Source: Bryopsis sp. KO-2023
Taxonomy: Eukaryota > Chlorophyta > Ulvophyceae > Bryopsidales > Bryopsidaceae
NCBI GenBank assembly: GCA_030272585.1
Contig: BSYQ01000002.1
Location: 8,680,001-8,744,000, forward strand
Direction of reading: 5' to 3'
DNA: 64,000 nucleotides
Part shown: positions 32,426-41,800 of the stretch, piece by piece
Layout of the letters: each line of letters opens with the position of its first letter
How positions within the stretch are numbered: the first letter of the stretch is position 1
Position numbers and translations under genes: made by a program
Notes under the pieces: generated by a model
What the model saw: only the letters and a program-made list of their open reading frames with translations
What the model was told of the DNA's origin: nothing
Databases searched by the model: none

Positions 32426-33943
32426 CTACTCGCTCGTTTCACACCACCAGCAGTTTTCTGGGACTTCCCCTTCAGCTAACTTTTTCACGAAATCGTAAGC
32501 CAATTTTCCCAAACCTTCTGCCAGTTTTTCCCCAGCAGGTACTGACGGTCCAAAATGCACCCCAGCCCACAGTCTGGATTGCCCACAGCTCCTCCCCGCC
32601 TCCTTGAAAGTGTCGAAGCTTATCTCCTCAAACCCCTCTCTGATTTCTGGATCCAGGAAAGTGATATTTATAGAGGTGGGTGGTTGAATATCCAGCCCCC
32701 TTTTTTCCATCAACTCTTCCAAGATCAGCTCCCCATGGTCAGCAAACGCTGTGCAAAGGGAGGCCGACGCCGAAGGATACTCCGAATGGGGCTGAGTAGG
32801 GATGAGTGGCTCCCAGTCGCCAGCCTTGATCGTTTTCGCTTTTCCCTCCTTAGGGACATAAGCAGTCACCTCCTCATCCTTGTAGAAATTCGCTATGACA
32901 GTCTCGGGGCGGACAGCATCGATTCTGACCTTCTCCTTCCAAACCACCACCATGGCGTCGTACTCAGCAAGCATTTCGCCCAGGATCCATCGAGGAGTGA
33001 GTTCAACGTCGAAATGCTGGAGGAAAAATGCCCCGACGGAGGTAAACTTGTTATCCCACCACCTTGCAAGAAACCTTTGCTTAGGAGTGAGGTTCGCCGA
33101 CAGCTCAAACAGGTCTTTCACCAACGCATCCATGGTTTCTCTGTCTGTCCCGTTCAGCTGCTCCGCGTCCATATTTTCGTACGGCATGGCGGCTTGCCTG
33201 GATTGGACCTCCTCTTCGCTGATCAACAGGGGTCTGACTCGACCTAAGAATGGAACCACGTGGGTTTGAGCGGTGAATCGGCCGATCTTGCTGCTGTCGG
33301 CCTGGGTGAGCGGCTGCCACCTGAGCGGGTACTTCAACGACCAGGGGGGGTTCACGGGTGCATACCCAGTGTAGTCCTCAAACGGCTGCGCGTAGTCTGA
33401 CCTGGAGAGATCGCCCATCGAGTTCCAGCTATCCTTGGCTATCCAGTCTGCCAAGCGCACACCGATCACGTTACCCATTCCTACCCCAGTCGATTTGTCC
33501 GTCGAACGATCCTCAGGGTCGTACCCAGCTTCTACCATCAGCTCCTTATATCTCTCCATAGGAAACTCCCTTTCCGCCGCCCTTATGAGCGAGTATGCAT
33601 ACATTTCCCCAACGTTGAAAAAGTTCTGGCAAAACTCCTTCGGGAGCTGTTCTCGTTGCCCCCAGAAAGTCAACGCCTTCTCCTCAGGGTCGCACATAGC
33701 ATACTGGTCCCAAACGGCCACAGCCTGGATGAATGCGTACCGAACCGTGAGCGCCGTGTCGGCGTACAGGATCTCGGGGGGGAATCTGGCCAAGGCAACT
33801 GGGGAGGAGAAGCGAGCACCAGTGATGTCTGGAATAAGCGTCAGAGGATTTTTGAATCCTGGTTCCACCTCCCCGAATGTGCTGCGTGAAAGAAACAAGA
33901 TCGCGAAAGCGACCACCCATTGGCTCCCCCCTCCGATCTTCAT
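32426..33943 (-). CDS. Vanadium-dependent haloperoxidase-like secreted protein (copy 2)
   Basis: Single-exon 505-residue paralogue of the gene at 10217-11752, nearly colinear from the signal peptide (MKIGGGSQWVVAFAILFL) to the shared C-terminus ENCWWCETSE. Vanadate-pocket motifs: KEKVRIDAVRP, PHSEYPSASA and SRLWAGVHF. As in copy 1 the histidine of the S-G-H motif is missing (S-A-S). Differences cluster in the N-terminal 100 residues (QYAMCDPEEKALTF versus QFAICDSKALNF), and no frame damage is seen, which suggests both genes are under selection. ATG 33941-33943 is the only reasonable start and stop TAG is 32426-32428. The gene is on the opposite strand to copy 1 and next to block C. The role is an inference from the superfamily: halide oxidation or a derived, possibly non-catalytic function. 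Confidence 0.8.
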   Translation of the reverse strand: MKIGGGSQWVVAFAILFLSRSTFGEVEPGFKNPLTLIPDITGARFSSPVALARFPPEILYADTALTVRYAFIQAVAVWDQYAMCDPEEKALTFWGQREQLPKEFCQNFFNVGEMYAYSLIRAAEREFPMERYKELMVEAGYDPEDRSTDKSTGVGMGNVIGVRLADWIAKDSWNSMGDLSRSDYAQPFEDYTGYAPVNPPWSLKYPLRWQPLTQADSSKIGRFTAQTHVVPFLGRVRPLLISEEEVQSRQAAMPYENMDAEQLNGTDRETMDALVKDLFELSANLTPKQRFLARWWDNKFTSVGAFFLQHFDVELTPRWILGEMLAEYDAMVVVWKEKVRIDAVRPETVIANFYKDEEVTAYVPKEGKAKTIKAGDWEPLIPTQPHSEYPSASASLCTAFADHGELILEELMEKRGLDIQPPTSINITFLDPEIREGFEEISFDTFKEAGRSCGQSRLWAGVHFGPSVPAGEKLAEGLGKLAYDFVKKLAEGEVPENCWWCETSE

Positions 33944-34209
33944 GGCGGCTTGCGTTATTTCTTATTCTCCTGCGCGACGCGGGTGAACAGAAAATAAGAC
34001 AAAGAAAACTTCCGAGTCCGAGCCTTGAAAACAAAATTACAGAACAACCCCACACCACCCCCGCCGCCGGCGCCGCCGCTACGTCTGACAATTTCCCACC
34101 TTACTTGCTTTTAGTCGAAGAGGTTAGGTCGCACTGATATTCCCACGGTCGCAGCAAACCTCCAGCTCGCGAACAAAAAACAAACCCCCACGCCTATTGG
34201 CACGTACCA

Positions 34210-34260
34210 CTGATGCTACCGGCGCTGGCACGGCATGTCTTGTAATATTTTTTGGTTGGT
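34210..34260 (+). mobile_element. Short interspersed element, copy 9 (perfect 8-bp duplication)
   Basis: A 51-bp short form starting at CTGATGCTAC and ending TTTTTTGGTTGGT, flanked by perfect ACGTACCA duplications at 34202-34209 and 34261-34268. Confidence 0.8.
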
Positions 34261-34794
34261 ACGTACCATTCCGCGCGACGTTTCCCTCATAACATCGTAC
34301 GCTGAGTTAAAACAAATCAAATCATGAGTTACAACAGCTGCGCGCTGTTTCCCTCGAAACATCGTACTTTACGTTTGAGTCAATATAAAACGTTCCAATC
34401 AAAACCTCGTAAGCTACAGGAAAAACGCGACTAAAACGTACACACGAAATGGTACAGCGCACGGAAAGCTGGATCGTACATCCAAAACACGTTTCGTTTG
34501 AATGGAATCTGTCGAACGTGGATGGAAACTGTCCGCCCCTGGTCCTATGGCTGAGCATTGAGCTTGATTTTGTCTTTCCCCTCCCTCACTGAGGGGGGAC
34601 CTGGCAGGCGACAATTCTTTTGGTCGTATTTTTCTCAGAAAAATGCCAGGTGACCGTTTCTGAGGCGTGGTTTTGATCAACGGTTCAGTTGAACGCTTTG
34701 CGGTCGTAACAGGGTGCACCTGCTGGGAGTATAAGACGAGCTCGAGCAAATTCTAGAAGCACGGCAAAAAAGTCGCACGCTAGCGACGGCAAGT

Positions 34795-34860
34795 GGGGGT
34801 GGGGGTGGGGGTGGGGGTGGGGGTGGGGGTGGGGGTGGGGGTGGGGGTGGGGGGGGGTGG
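34795..34860. repeat. (GGGGGT)n array
   Basis: About ten uninterrupted GGGGGT units on the plus strand, enough guanine runs to form G-quadruplexes. Not coding; the PHPHP frames on the other strand are artefacts. Confidence 0.95.
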
Positions 34861-35341
34861 ACTGCCCCCAATCTCCTCTGGAATTGTGAGCACGTTGTAT
34901 CGCAAATATATGTTCAATATGTTTCAAAACACCACCACGACCACCTCTTCCCTTTTTTCTTGTTCAAACATGAAAGAAGCTGGCAAACCCTCATACTGCA
35001 TACTCTGAAATAACGTTTTTTAAAAGCAGGAATTTATTTCCGCCAGATGGAAAGGTGGCGAGAAAAAGAGTTCTAGCCAAAAAACTGCTCGGCGAAAAAA
35101 GAGAGTTTTTCTTTAGAGTTTTTACCACAAAAGTATATTAACCCCCTTTTCCGCCGCCTGTGGTAACTCTCGACGTCCCGTTCCTTTGCATTTCGGAAAA
35201 TAATGAGCCACTAAAAACACGTCCAAAGATTGAAAATTTCAAGTAACTGATAATGAACCCCTGTTCGCAGGCCAGGCCCCAGCAAGACAATTTTGGATTG
35301 CTTCGTGAAATAAGCCGATTTTTCAATCCTTAGGTCAGAAT

Positions 35342-37697
35342 TTAACTAAGGAGCTCCCTCAGGTCTTCCGTTGTCGCTTCAGAAAGGGCGCTGTTTTGGA
35401 GAGCGAGTTGCAGTGGCCTCCTGTCCTTTTCATCCATTCTGTTTTTGTCTGCGCCTGTGGCGGCGGCGCACTCAATCCTTAAACACCTAACTATCGGACT
35501 AGTACTACCATCTTGATATAGCCAAGGTTTTTTCTTTGTATTATCCCGATGCTATAGGCTCTGGCCTGGAATGTCTTGGTAGTTTTTTGGTTGGACTACC
35601 ATTTCTTGCTATAGCCAAGGGTTTTTCTTTGTATTCCCCCGATGCTACTATAAACTCTGGCCTGGCATGTCTTATAATATTATCTTTGGTTGGACTACCA
35701 TCAAGACAGGGAGAGAGACAGGGCAAAACTCGCAATCCACAGTTTGTATCCCATTTTCTCTCTGCTCATAGAAAAAGTGAACGTTTTTTTGGAATAAAAG
35801 TCAAAATCTTCTAGCATGTACTTGTCTTTTTGTACTTGTTTGTTGGTGTAATCAATTTTTTGAGCTAAAATTCAGGTTACTGAGTGTTTTCAGAAACGGT
35901 ATCTATCAAGCTAATCACCTGTTTGGAGAAGAGCTCTGACGATTGCGACATGACCTGACTGTGCTGCGAGATGTAGTGCCCTTGTCCGGCGGTGTTTTTT
36001 GGGGTACATGTTTGTATCAACTCCCATGGCTAAAAGCGCCTGGAGTATTTTCCAATTAAACAAACAAAGAAGCACAAGTTTGGAATCCAAAAAAGAAAAA
36101 GAAAAAAAGCAAGTTTGGAAACAAACAAACAAACAATACATTGAAACTGTAATTAAAACGAAACCTGAAACTAATCTAAAACTGTTTTCTTCACTCAATC
36201 AATCAGTATAACATGCACAGAAGTCCAGGCCTGTTTTTAATCACTTTCAAAACCTGCTTAATATGGAGTGTTACCACCAACAGGTTGGTCAACAAATTCA
36301 AATCCTTCTCCAGGTTCTTTTGGTTCAAATTTAATTCATACATGACCATATTGTCCTTTACCACCTGATTGCTTTACATATTTACCTTCAACTTCAGCAG
36401 CTTTAGTAATTGTTTCACAATAAGAAACTTGCGGAGCACCCACATACTTTTTTTTTTTACAATATCAAAAAAGCAAAGTGAATGTGTACACACCTTGACA
36501 GTCATCAGGTCACCCATGCTAGATGCAACCAGCAACGCGCTCTCCTCCTCATCGGTTTTGTCAGGTGGCACAGCCTGACATGTCGATCACAAGAATTCCT
36601 CAAGTGTTGTGACAGGTGGGAGCATTTGGCGTCCAGTCAGACAGGAGGCTGGGACAGACTGGGGAGGCAGGGCAAAACAGGGGCAAGACGAGGTAGCAAT
36701 TGTGGAGGGTTTGGGTTGTGAGGTCCCCCATGTAAACTCGGTGGCAGTTCTTTGTGTGGAACCAACCAGAAGTATTATTTCAAGACGTGCCAGGCCAGAG
36801 GCTATAGCATCGGGGGGGGGAAGAAACAATAACCCGTAGCTAGCAAGCAAGGTTTATATCGGCTTGTGTTGTCCCTGTTTCTTTCAGTTGTTTCCAAGCG
36901 GAAACTGAAAATGAAGCGTGAGGGTTTTGGGAGGGAGCAGTATGACTCACCCCCCTCCTCATCTCTGCGTCAGACGTGGGTGCCTGGTGCTGAAGGCCTA
37001 AATATCCCCAAACTCGATCTGGAAAGCCAAAAAAATCGCACTTTAACTACTTTTTCAAAAGAGTCGCTTGTTTTTTTTGAAAACACACGTACGTCTGACA
37101 AAAAAAACAAGATCAGCGAATTACTTAAGCATGACGAGAATCAACTCAACGAAAACACCTGTGGTGGCGACCAACCAACCAAAAATATCACAAGACATGC
37201 CAGGCCAGAGCCTATAGCATCGGGGGGCTCGTACAAACAAAATACCCCACCTGTGGTGGCGACCATTGCTGACATGTGACTTTTCCACTCTTTTTGCTCA
37301 TCAACCTTTCCTTCCAACTGATCTATCTTTTCATTTTTTACCCGAACAGCTTCCACCACTTCTTCCAGTTTCCGTTCCATCGACCTCAGGCGCTCTTTCG
37401 TGTTGCGGAGCTCTACCTCCTATTTTTTCAATCAATCGATCAATAATTACAACCCACAGAAAAATAGAGCAGCCATCCCCCCCCCCCCTTGATGCTGAAA
37501 CACGGACAAAAAAAAGGGAAAAAACTTTTGAAGCTGCCAATCGTAACCTGTTTTTCGGCGGCCGCCTCCTCCCTTTCACTGCTTTGACGCACCGAGACCT
37601 CCAGCTCATCAATACGAGCACGGAGAGCGGCGGCGCTGTCCCCGTCCGCCGCCACTCCCTCTTCTTTCTTCCCCCTGATAAACCGCGGGTCAAACAT
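35342..37697 (-). CDS. Gene X copy C: coiled-coil/ankyrin-repeat protein
   Basis: Hand-built exons on the minus strand: 37697-37548 (starts [20 protein letters not shown]; donor CAG|GTTACG), 37419-37251 (coiled coil [20 protein letters not shown]), about 36904-36589 ([14 protein letters not shown], then TATEFTWG and a Pro-rich part; interrupted by a mobile element), 36574-36494 ([20 protein letters not shown]), 36039-35919 (ankyrin, [20 protein letters not shown]) and 35454-35342 ([19 protein letters not shown], ending LRELLS, stop TAA). Phases agree at the joins used and recreate a continuous ankyrin domain (GADKN after LLQT). Ankyrin/coiled-coil proteins act as scaffolds; no enzyme domain is seen and the function is unknown. 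The C-terminus resembles that of gene Y (ATKDALAELLR), so X and Y are related. The connection of the third exon is uncertain and the element in it may inactivate the gene. Confidence 0.5.
35512..35594 (+). mobile_element. Short interspersed element, copy 10
   Basis: 83 bp, flanked by perfect ACTACCAT (35504-35511 and 35595-35602). Confidence 0.8.
35603..35693 (+). mobile_element. Short interspersed element, copy 11
   Basis: 91 bp, directly after copy 10 and sharing the ACTACCAT duplication, which recurs at 35694-35701. The pair arose by re-insertion at the same site or by unequal exchange; block A has a single copy here. Confidence 0.8.
36270..36460 (-). pseudogene. fusA: Fragment of a bacterial elongation factor G gene (TGA read as Trp)
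   Basis: 58 consecutive codons on the minus strand (36443-36270) encode a piece of translation elongation factor EF-G, from VGAPQVSY through [13 protein letters not shown] to [12 protein letters not shown]. The only in-frame stop is a TGA directly after QYGHV, exactly where Firmicutes EF-G has Trp (GHVWI). This fits a mollicute-type genetic code (code 4). Codon use is very AT-rich (GGT, AAA, GAA, TTT), unlike the surrounding genes. Ten T residues adjoin it at 36447-36458. The same intron in block A (16130-16140) runs from GGAGTG straight into ACAATATC, so about 190 bp were inserted here after the duplication. It cannot be expressed as EF-G. Plastid and mitochondrial genomes normally lack this gene, so a bacterial associate is the likely donor. 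Confidence 0.85.
36760..36863 (-). mobile_element. Short interspersed element, copy 12 (full length, in exon of X-C)
   Basis: 104 bp from ACCAACCAG to TTTATATCGGC, flanked by TTGTGTGG (36752-36759) and TTGTGTTG (36864-36871). Removing it restores a continuous reading frame of gene X-C across the site (ETGTTQ joined to TATEFTWG). Confidence 0.75.
37174..37247 (-). mobile_element. Short interspersed element, copy 13 (intron-like, at splice junction)
   Basis: 74 bp between two exact copies of an 18-bp sequence (CACCTGTGGTGGCGACCA; 37156-37173 and 37248-37265). On the minus strand each copy contains the exon end CCACAG followed by GTG, so a donor exists at the left edge and an acceptor at the right edge of the insertion. 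Confidence 0.75.
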
Positions 37698-38553
37698 TCT
37701 GCGCTTGTTATGTGTGTCGTGTTGTTTGTTCAAGTCAGTAGAAATCAAGAAAAGAAGTGCTGTAACCTGTCTCGATGCTGAGTTAAGTTTCAGTTTCTGA
37801 GTTGGCGCTTTCCCGCGTGTTTGTTTCATGGACTGGCCGTCACATTCAGTCGCTTTCTTTCAACCTGAAAAACTCCCTTTCACCAGCTTAGCTCGTGTTG
37901 AACACGGCGCCGCGCTAAGATGAAAAGAATCAACCGATCAATCAATGATTACATGTTGCCTGAGGAGTTTGCCCCTCTGCTCCTATCCCAACCCAATACC
38001 AGAAAATCACCTTATCAAAAAAAAGCAAAAAGCTTGGATCCATAAGCCCTTCTGCAAGAAACAACCAAAGAACAAAACAAAAAACAAAAAGAAAGTACCC
38101 CCCCCCCAAATAACTCAGAGTCCAGATGAAAAAATATATACTTCAAACGCCGCCAGCATTCCTGCCACCGAGTGACGAGCTCGATATAAACGTGCGCTCA
38201 GTTGAGTGATACTTGTGGGTTTTGTTGGACGCTCAAGAACGACTGGCCGTTCCTTACAATGGACATATGCTTTTCCCCTCCCCGCGCGCTTTCTTGCGAT
38301 GCCAGTTTCATTCTGGTTTTTCGACGCTTTTCAGTGATTGGAACTGAAACTCAAGACTTTTCTGATCGAAAAAAAAGTTCTTGGCACTGTTTTTTTCCGA
38401 TTCTCTGGTACAGGGAGCCGTTTCTGGAAGGTCCAGCCGACAAGACACCTATTCCATTTCTAGAAAATGTTGCTTTCAAATCGTTCCTATCGAACACATC
38501 CCGATTTTTGAAACATGGAAGTAGCGGACACCCGAAACGACCTGTTCAAAGAA

Positions 38554-38653
38554 ACCAACATCCCCAAAATCTTACAAGACACGTCAGGCCAGAGCCTATA
38601 GCATCGGGGGAATACAAAAAAGAAACCTTAGCTAGCAAGGTTCATTATATCGC
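38554..38653 (-). mobile_element. Short interspersed element, copy 14
   Basis: 100-bp reverse copy with full tail (CTTAGCTAGCAAGG...TATATCGC), flanked by TCAAAGAA and TCAAACAA (7 of 8). Confidence 0.75.
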
Positions 38654-38816
38654 TCAAACAAAACATTCAAAAATCGATGGATCGATGGACTACACATCGC
38701 CTGAGGAGGTAGAAACCACAAAATTTTCCCTAAACAATCGCTTTAATTAAAAAACATTTTTTCCCACACCGCCACACGAGCCATTCACATCCCTTGACTG
38801 TAGAATTTTGAGGTGT

Positions 38817-41800
38817 TCATCTCAAGAGCTCGGCTAAAGCGTCCTTCGTTGCTTGGGGAAGTCTTGCGTTCCACTCGCCAATAACGTCTACAGGATATTG
38901 GCCGTAGTGATTTTTCAACTTTTTTGCCCCTTGAACGAGAAAAAGAAAAACAACAGTTAAAGCCAGAGCTTTGAGAATTATGCTTGAATAACAAAGCGAA
39001 ATTGGACATATCTTTTGTTTGGAAAAACCAAACAGATGTAGCTAAAAGACTAGTTTGGAAGATGCCAGTTGTGGAAGTGGACAATCAATTTTTTATTTCA
39101 GATATACCTAACAGATGTAGTTAAAACACTGGTTTAGAAGATAGTTGATTGTCAAAGTGGACAATCCATCTATTGACTGCCAGAATGTTGCAGTGGATAG
39201 GTCCAAAAAACAAATATCCAGGGAAGCAAAATTACCAGCTTGGAGCAACGCCTTGGCCATTTCGGGGCTGCCAAAGGAAGATGCGAAATGTAAAGCTGTG
39301 TTGAGTGCGTAGTCACGAGTATTTACGTCAAACCCCATGGCTATGAGCGCCTAAAAGTTTCACAATGTTTTTTAGACAACCAAAAAGATTCGAGCAATAG
39401 GAAGGGCAACATGACGAATCAATCAAAAATTGATCATTAATTTCAACCCACACAAAACAAACAAACAAAACAAACATAATTACTGCAAAGATGCCGCCCG
39501 GCATCTATTACTGGAAAAAATCACTTCGCAAAATCGATCCATCAGCCCCCATGATGCTGGAAAACATATATTGACAAAACTATCGCGACAAAAACGAGAA
39601 ACAGAGAGATGGGAAAAGCGGGATGGTTTTTTTTTACCTCGACCATTCGAAGGTCATCGCGTTTAGCAGCGGAAAAGAGAGATTCCCTTACAGCCTGTTA
39701 CTCCAAAAACAAAAAAAGAAGTTCAAAAAAAATTCCTGAAGAAAACAGAAAGGTCCCCAATCAGAAGCACCCAAAAAGACTTGGAGCATACCACAAGATT
39801 ACCGGATTTGTCGAAAATTGCCGAACGACAATATTCTCTGCAACAAAAGAACGAGCTCTATTAAATAAAGAATTCCTTATGATTTACAAGTTAATAACAA
39901 CTGGTCACTTTTTGCCTGTGGAAGCTTAAGTTTATCGGTCGGAAAGCAAGCATCAGCGTGTGTTTCCTAGGTTCAAATTTGAATTTTACAGGATAAAAAC
40001 AAACCGAAAAGCACTGGCTAGGTATTTCCACAATGTCGCACTTATGTTCTTCAGCAACGCTTCCTGGCCTTGTAACTGAATTTCTGCTTTTTGGATGGTT
40101 TCCTGAAGTGCCGAAACGGTCGATGCCTTTTCATGATCGAGCGCAACGAGCCCGGCTGTAGCCAGCAAAAAAAGCCCTACGAAACACACTTTCAAAACCG
40201 TGTGTGTTTTTGCCAGTGGGCGCCCCTGGAGAGACTTTATCAGTGCATCTCTCTCAGCCAATCTTGCGTCGCGCTCCCGTATCTCCATGTCTTTTTTGTC
40301 AGCGTTGGACCTGCTCGCTGCCAACTGCTTCCCCAAAGCAGTGACCTCAGACGCTTTCGAGTTTATCCTGCTTCTGAGGTCGACATGAAGAGAGTCAGCC
40401 GTGCGGCGATCCTTTTCGTGACTCGCTCGGAGAGAATCAACCATGCGGCCATCTTTTTCGAGACTTGCTCGGAGAGATTCGATCATGGCATCCCGCTCCA
40501 CCAATCTCGCTTTGTGCTCCTCTATGTCCGCCTCCTTCTCGAAAATCTTGTGCTCGCTGTTGGTCAACTGCTCCCTAAAAGCGGCAATCGCCACGGCTTT
40601 CTCCTTGAGCTGCTCACGAAGGGAGTGCATCATGAAGTGGGTTTCTTGAAGACTGGCAAGTTCTGGTTGTGGTTCGGCTATGTCGGACAGGGCTTTCGAA
40701 ATGAACGCATCCCTCTCGGCAATGGTGGTGTCTCTAGCGGCTATGCAACAGTTCTTTTCCGCGAGCTCCTTCATAACGCGGCGTAGGTCGATATCTTTCG
40801 TCTCAACAGCGAGCTGGACGATATCACACAAACAATAGAGTCTAACTGGCGCTGCATAATCTGTAGAGTTCGCCTTGGGAAAACTAGAGGGGGGGGAGAC
40901 CGTAAAATTCTGTGAAATAGGTCGCAGAACTGACGAATTCGGTTCATTCTACAAAAGCAAGACAAGAAAAAGAGTCGTTCTGTGACGCAAAACAACTTAT
41001 CAAGTTCGAGATAGCTGATCTGTGAAGGTAAGAATAAAACAAAACAGCCAGGAGTACCTTCAACGAATGTATCCGTTCAGACACGTCGTCGACTTTCATC
41101 AGCGACTCCTGCAACCTCCACCCTGGGGCTGCTAGGTGGCAAAAAACGTGTTTGTTATCATTGCTATATTATTTTGTCCTGTTTTGAAGTGAAATCATTT
41201 CGAGCACACACTATTTGAAAGGTACAAAACATTCACAAACGGTTCTCTCACCTCCTACAGGAAATTTTTGATTACGGCGCGCCAACACCTTTTCAAAATC
41301 ATCCCTGCCTTGCAGCTCATCCAGACGAGCACGAAGATAAGCGATTTCCCCTTGAGAATCTGGCGCCTTACGCTCGCTTGATAATTTCTCTATGTGAAAA
41401 CACAGGTAAACTTTACTGTGGCTTGAAGCCCCTAAAAATAAAGCGTAAGAATGCGTTCTGTCGCTCCCACGACACCAGGGTCACTCCTGTCGACTTTTCA
41501 GAGAAACAGGGGGTTTCACAGGTCGAGACCCCTTTCGCTGTTGGGGGCTGAGAAGGAAAGAAAGCTATGACTTGGCTACTGCAGCGGCGCCGCCATTTTC
41601 GTAAGCAAAAGAAAAGCGTGTTTTTTTGAGGGCATAAGCGCAAGCAGGTCGAGTTACCTTGCAACGCACGATCCTGAAAGTCTGACATGGCCCCCTTGCA
41701 ACCTCGATGTTCAGCTGCACCTCGTTTCACCCCAAACGTCCCTCCGTGTATTTGATCGCAGGAGGGCAGCCTTACCAGTGTCGACAAAACTTTTTTGAAA

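Larger units (their letters stand above)
33944..34969. other. Upstream region of haloperoxidase gene 2, non-coding
   Basis: GC-rich patch (34062-34082), one short interspersed element and a (GGGGGT)n array. No gene recognised. Confidence 0.4.

Noticed and set aside
34677-34927. PHPHPH / PPPPPP minus-strand frames
   Set aside because: Translation of the (GGGGGT)n array; no flanking coding sequence.
36270-36443. EF-G fragment as a plastid or mitochondrial DNA insertion
   Set aside because: Organelle genomes normally do not encode EF-G, and the TGA at the conserved Trp position fits a mollicute gene better; not fully excluded without a search.
40091-40786. 231-residue plus-strand frame in block C
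   Set aside because: Same reason: antisense shadow of the gene Y coiled-coil exon.
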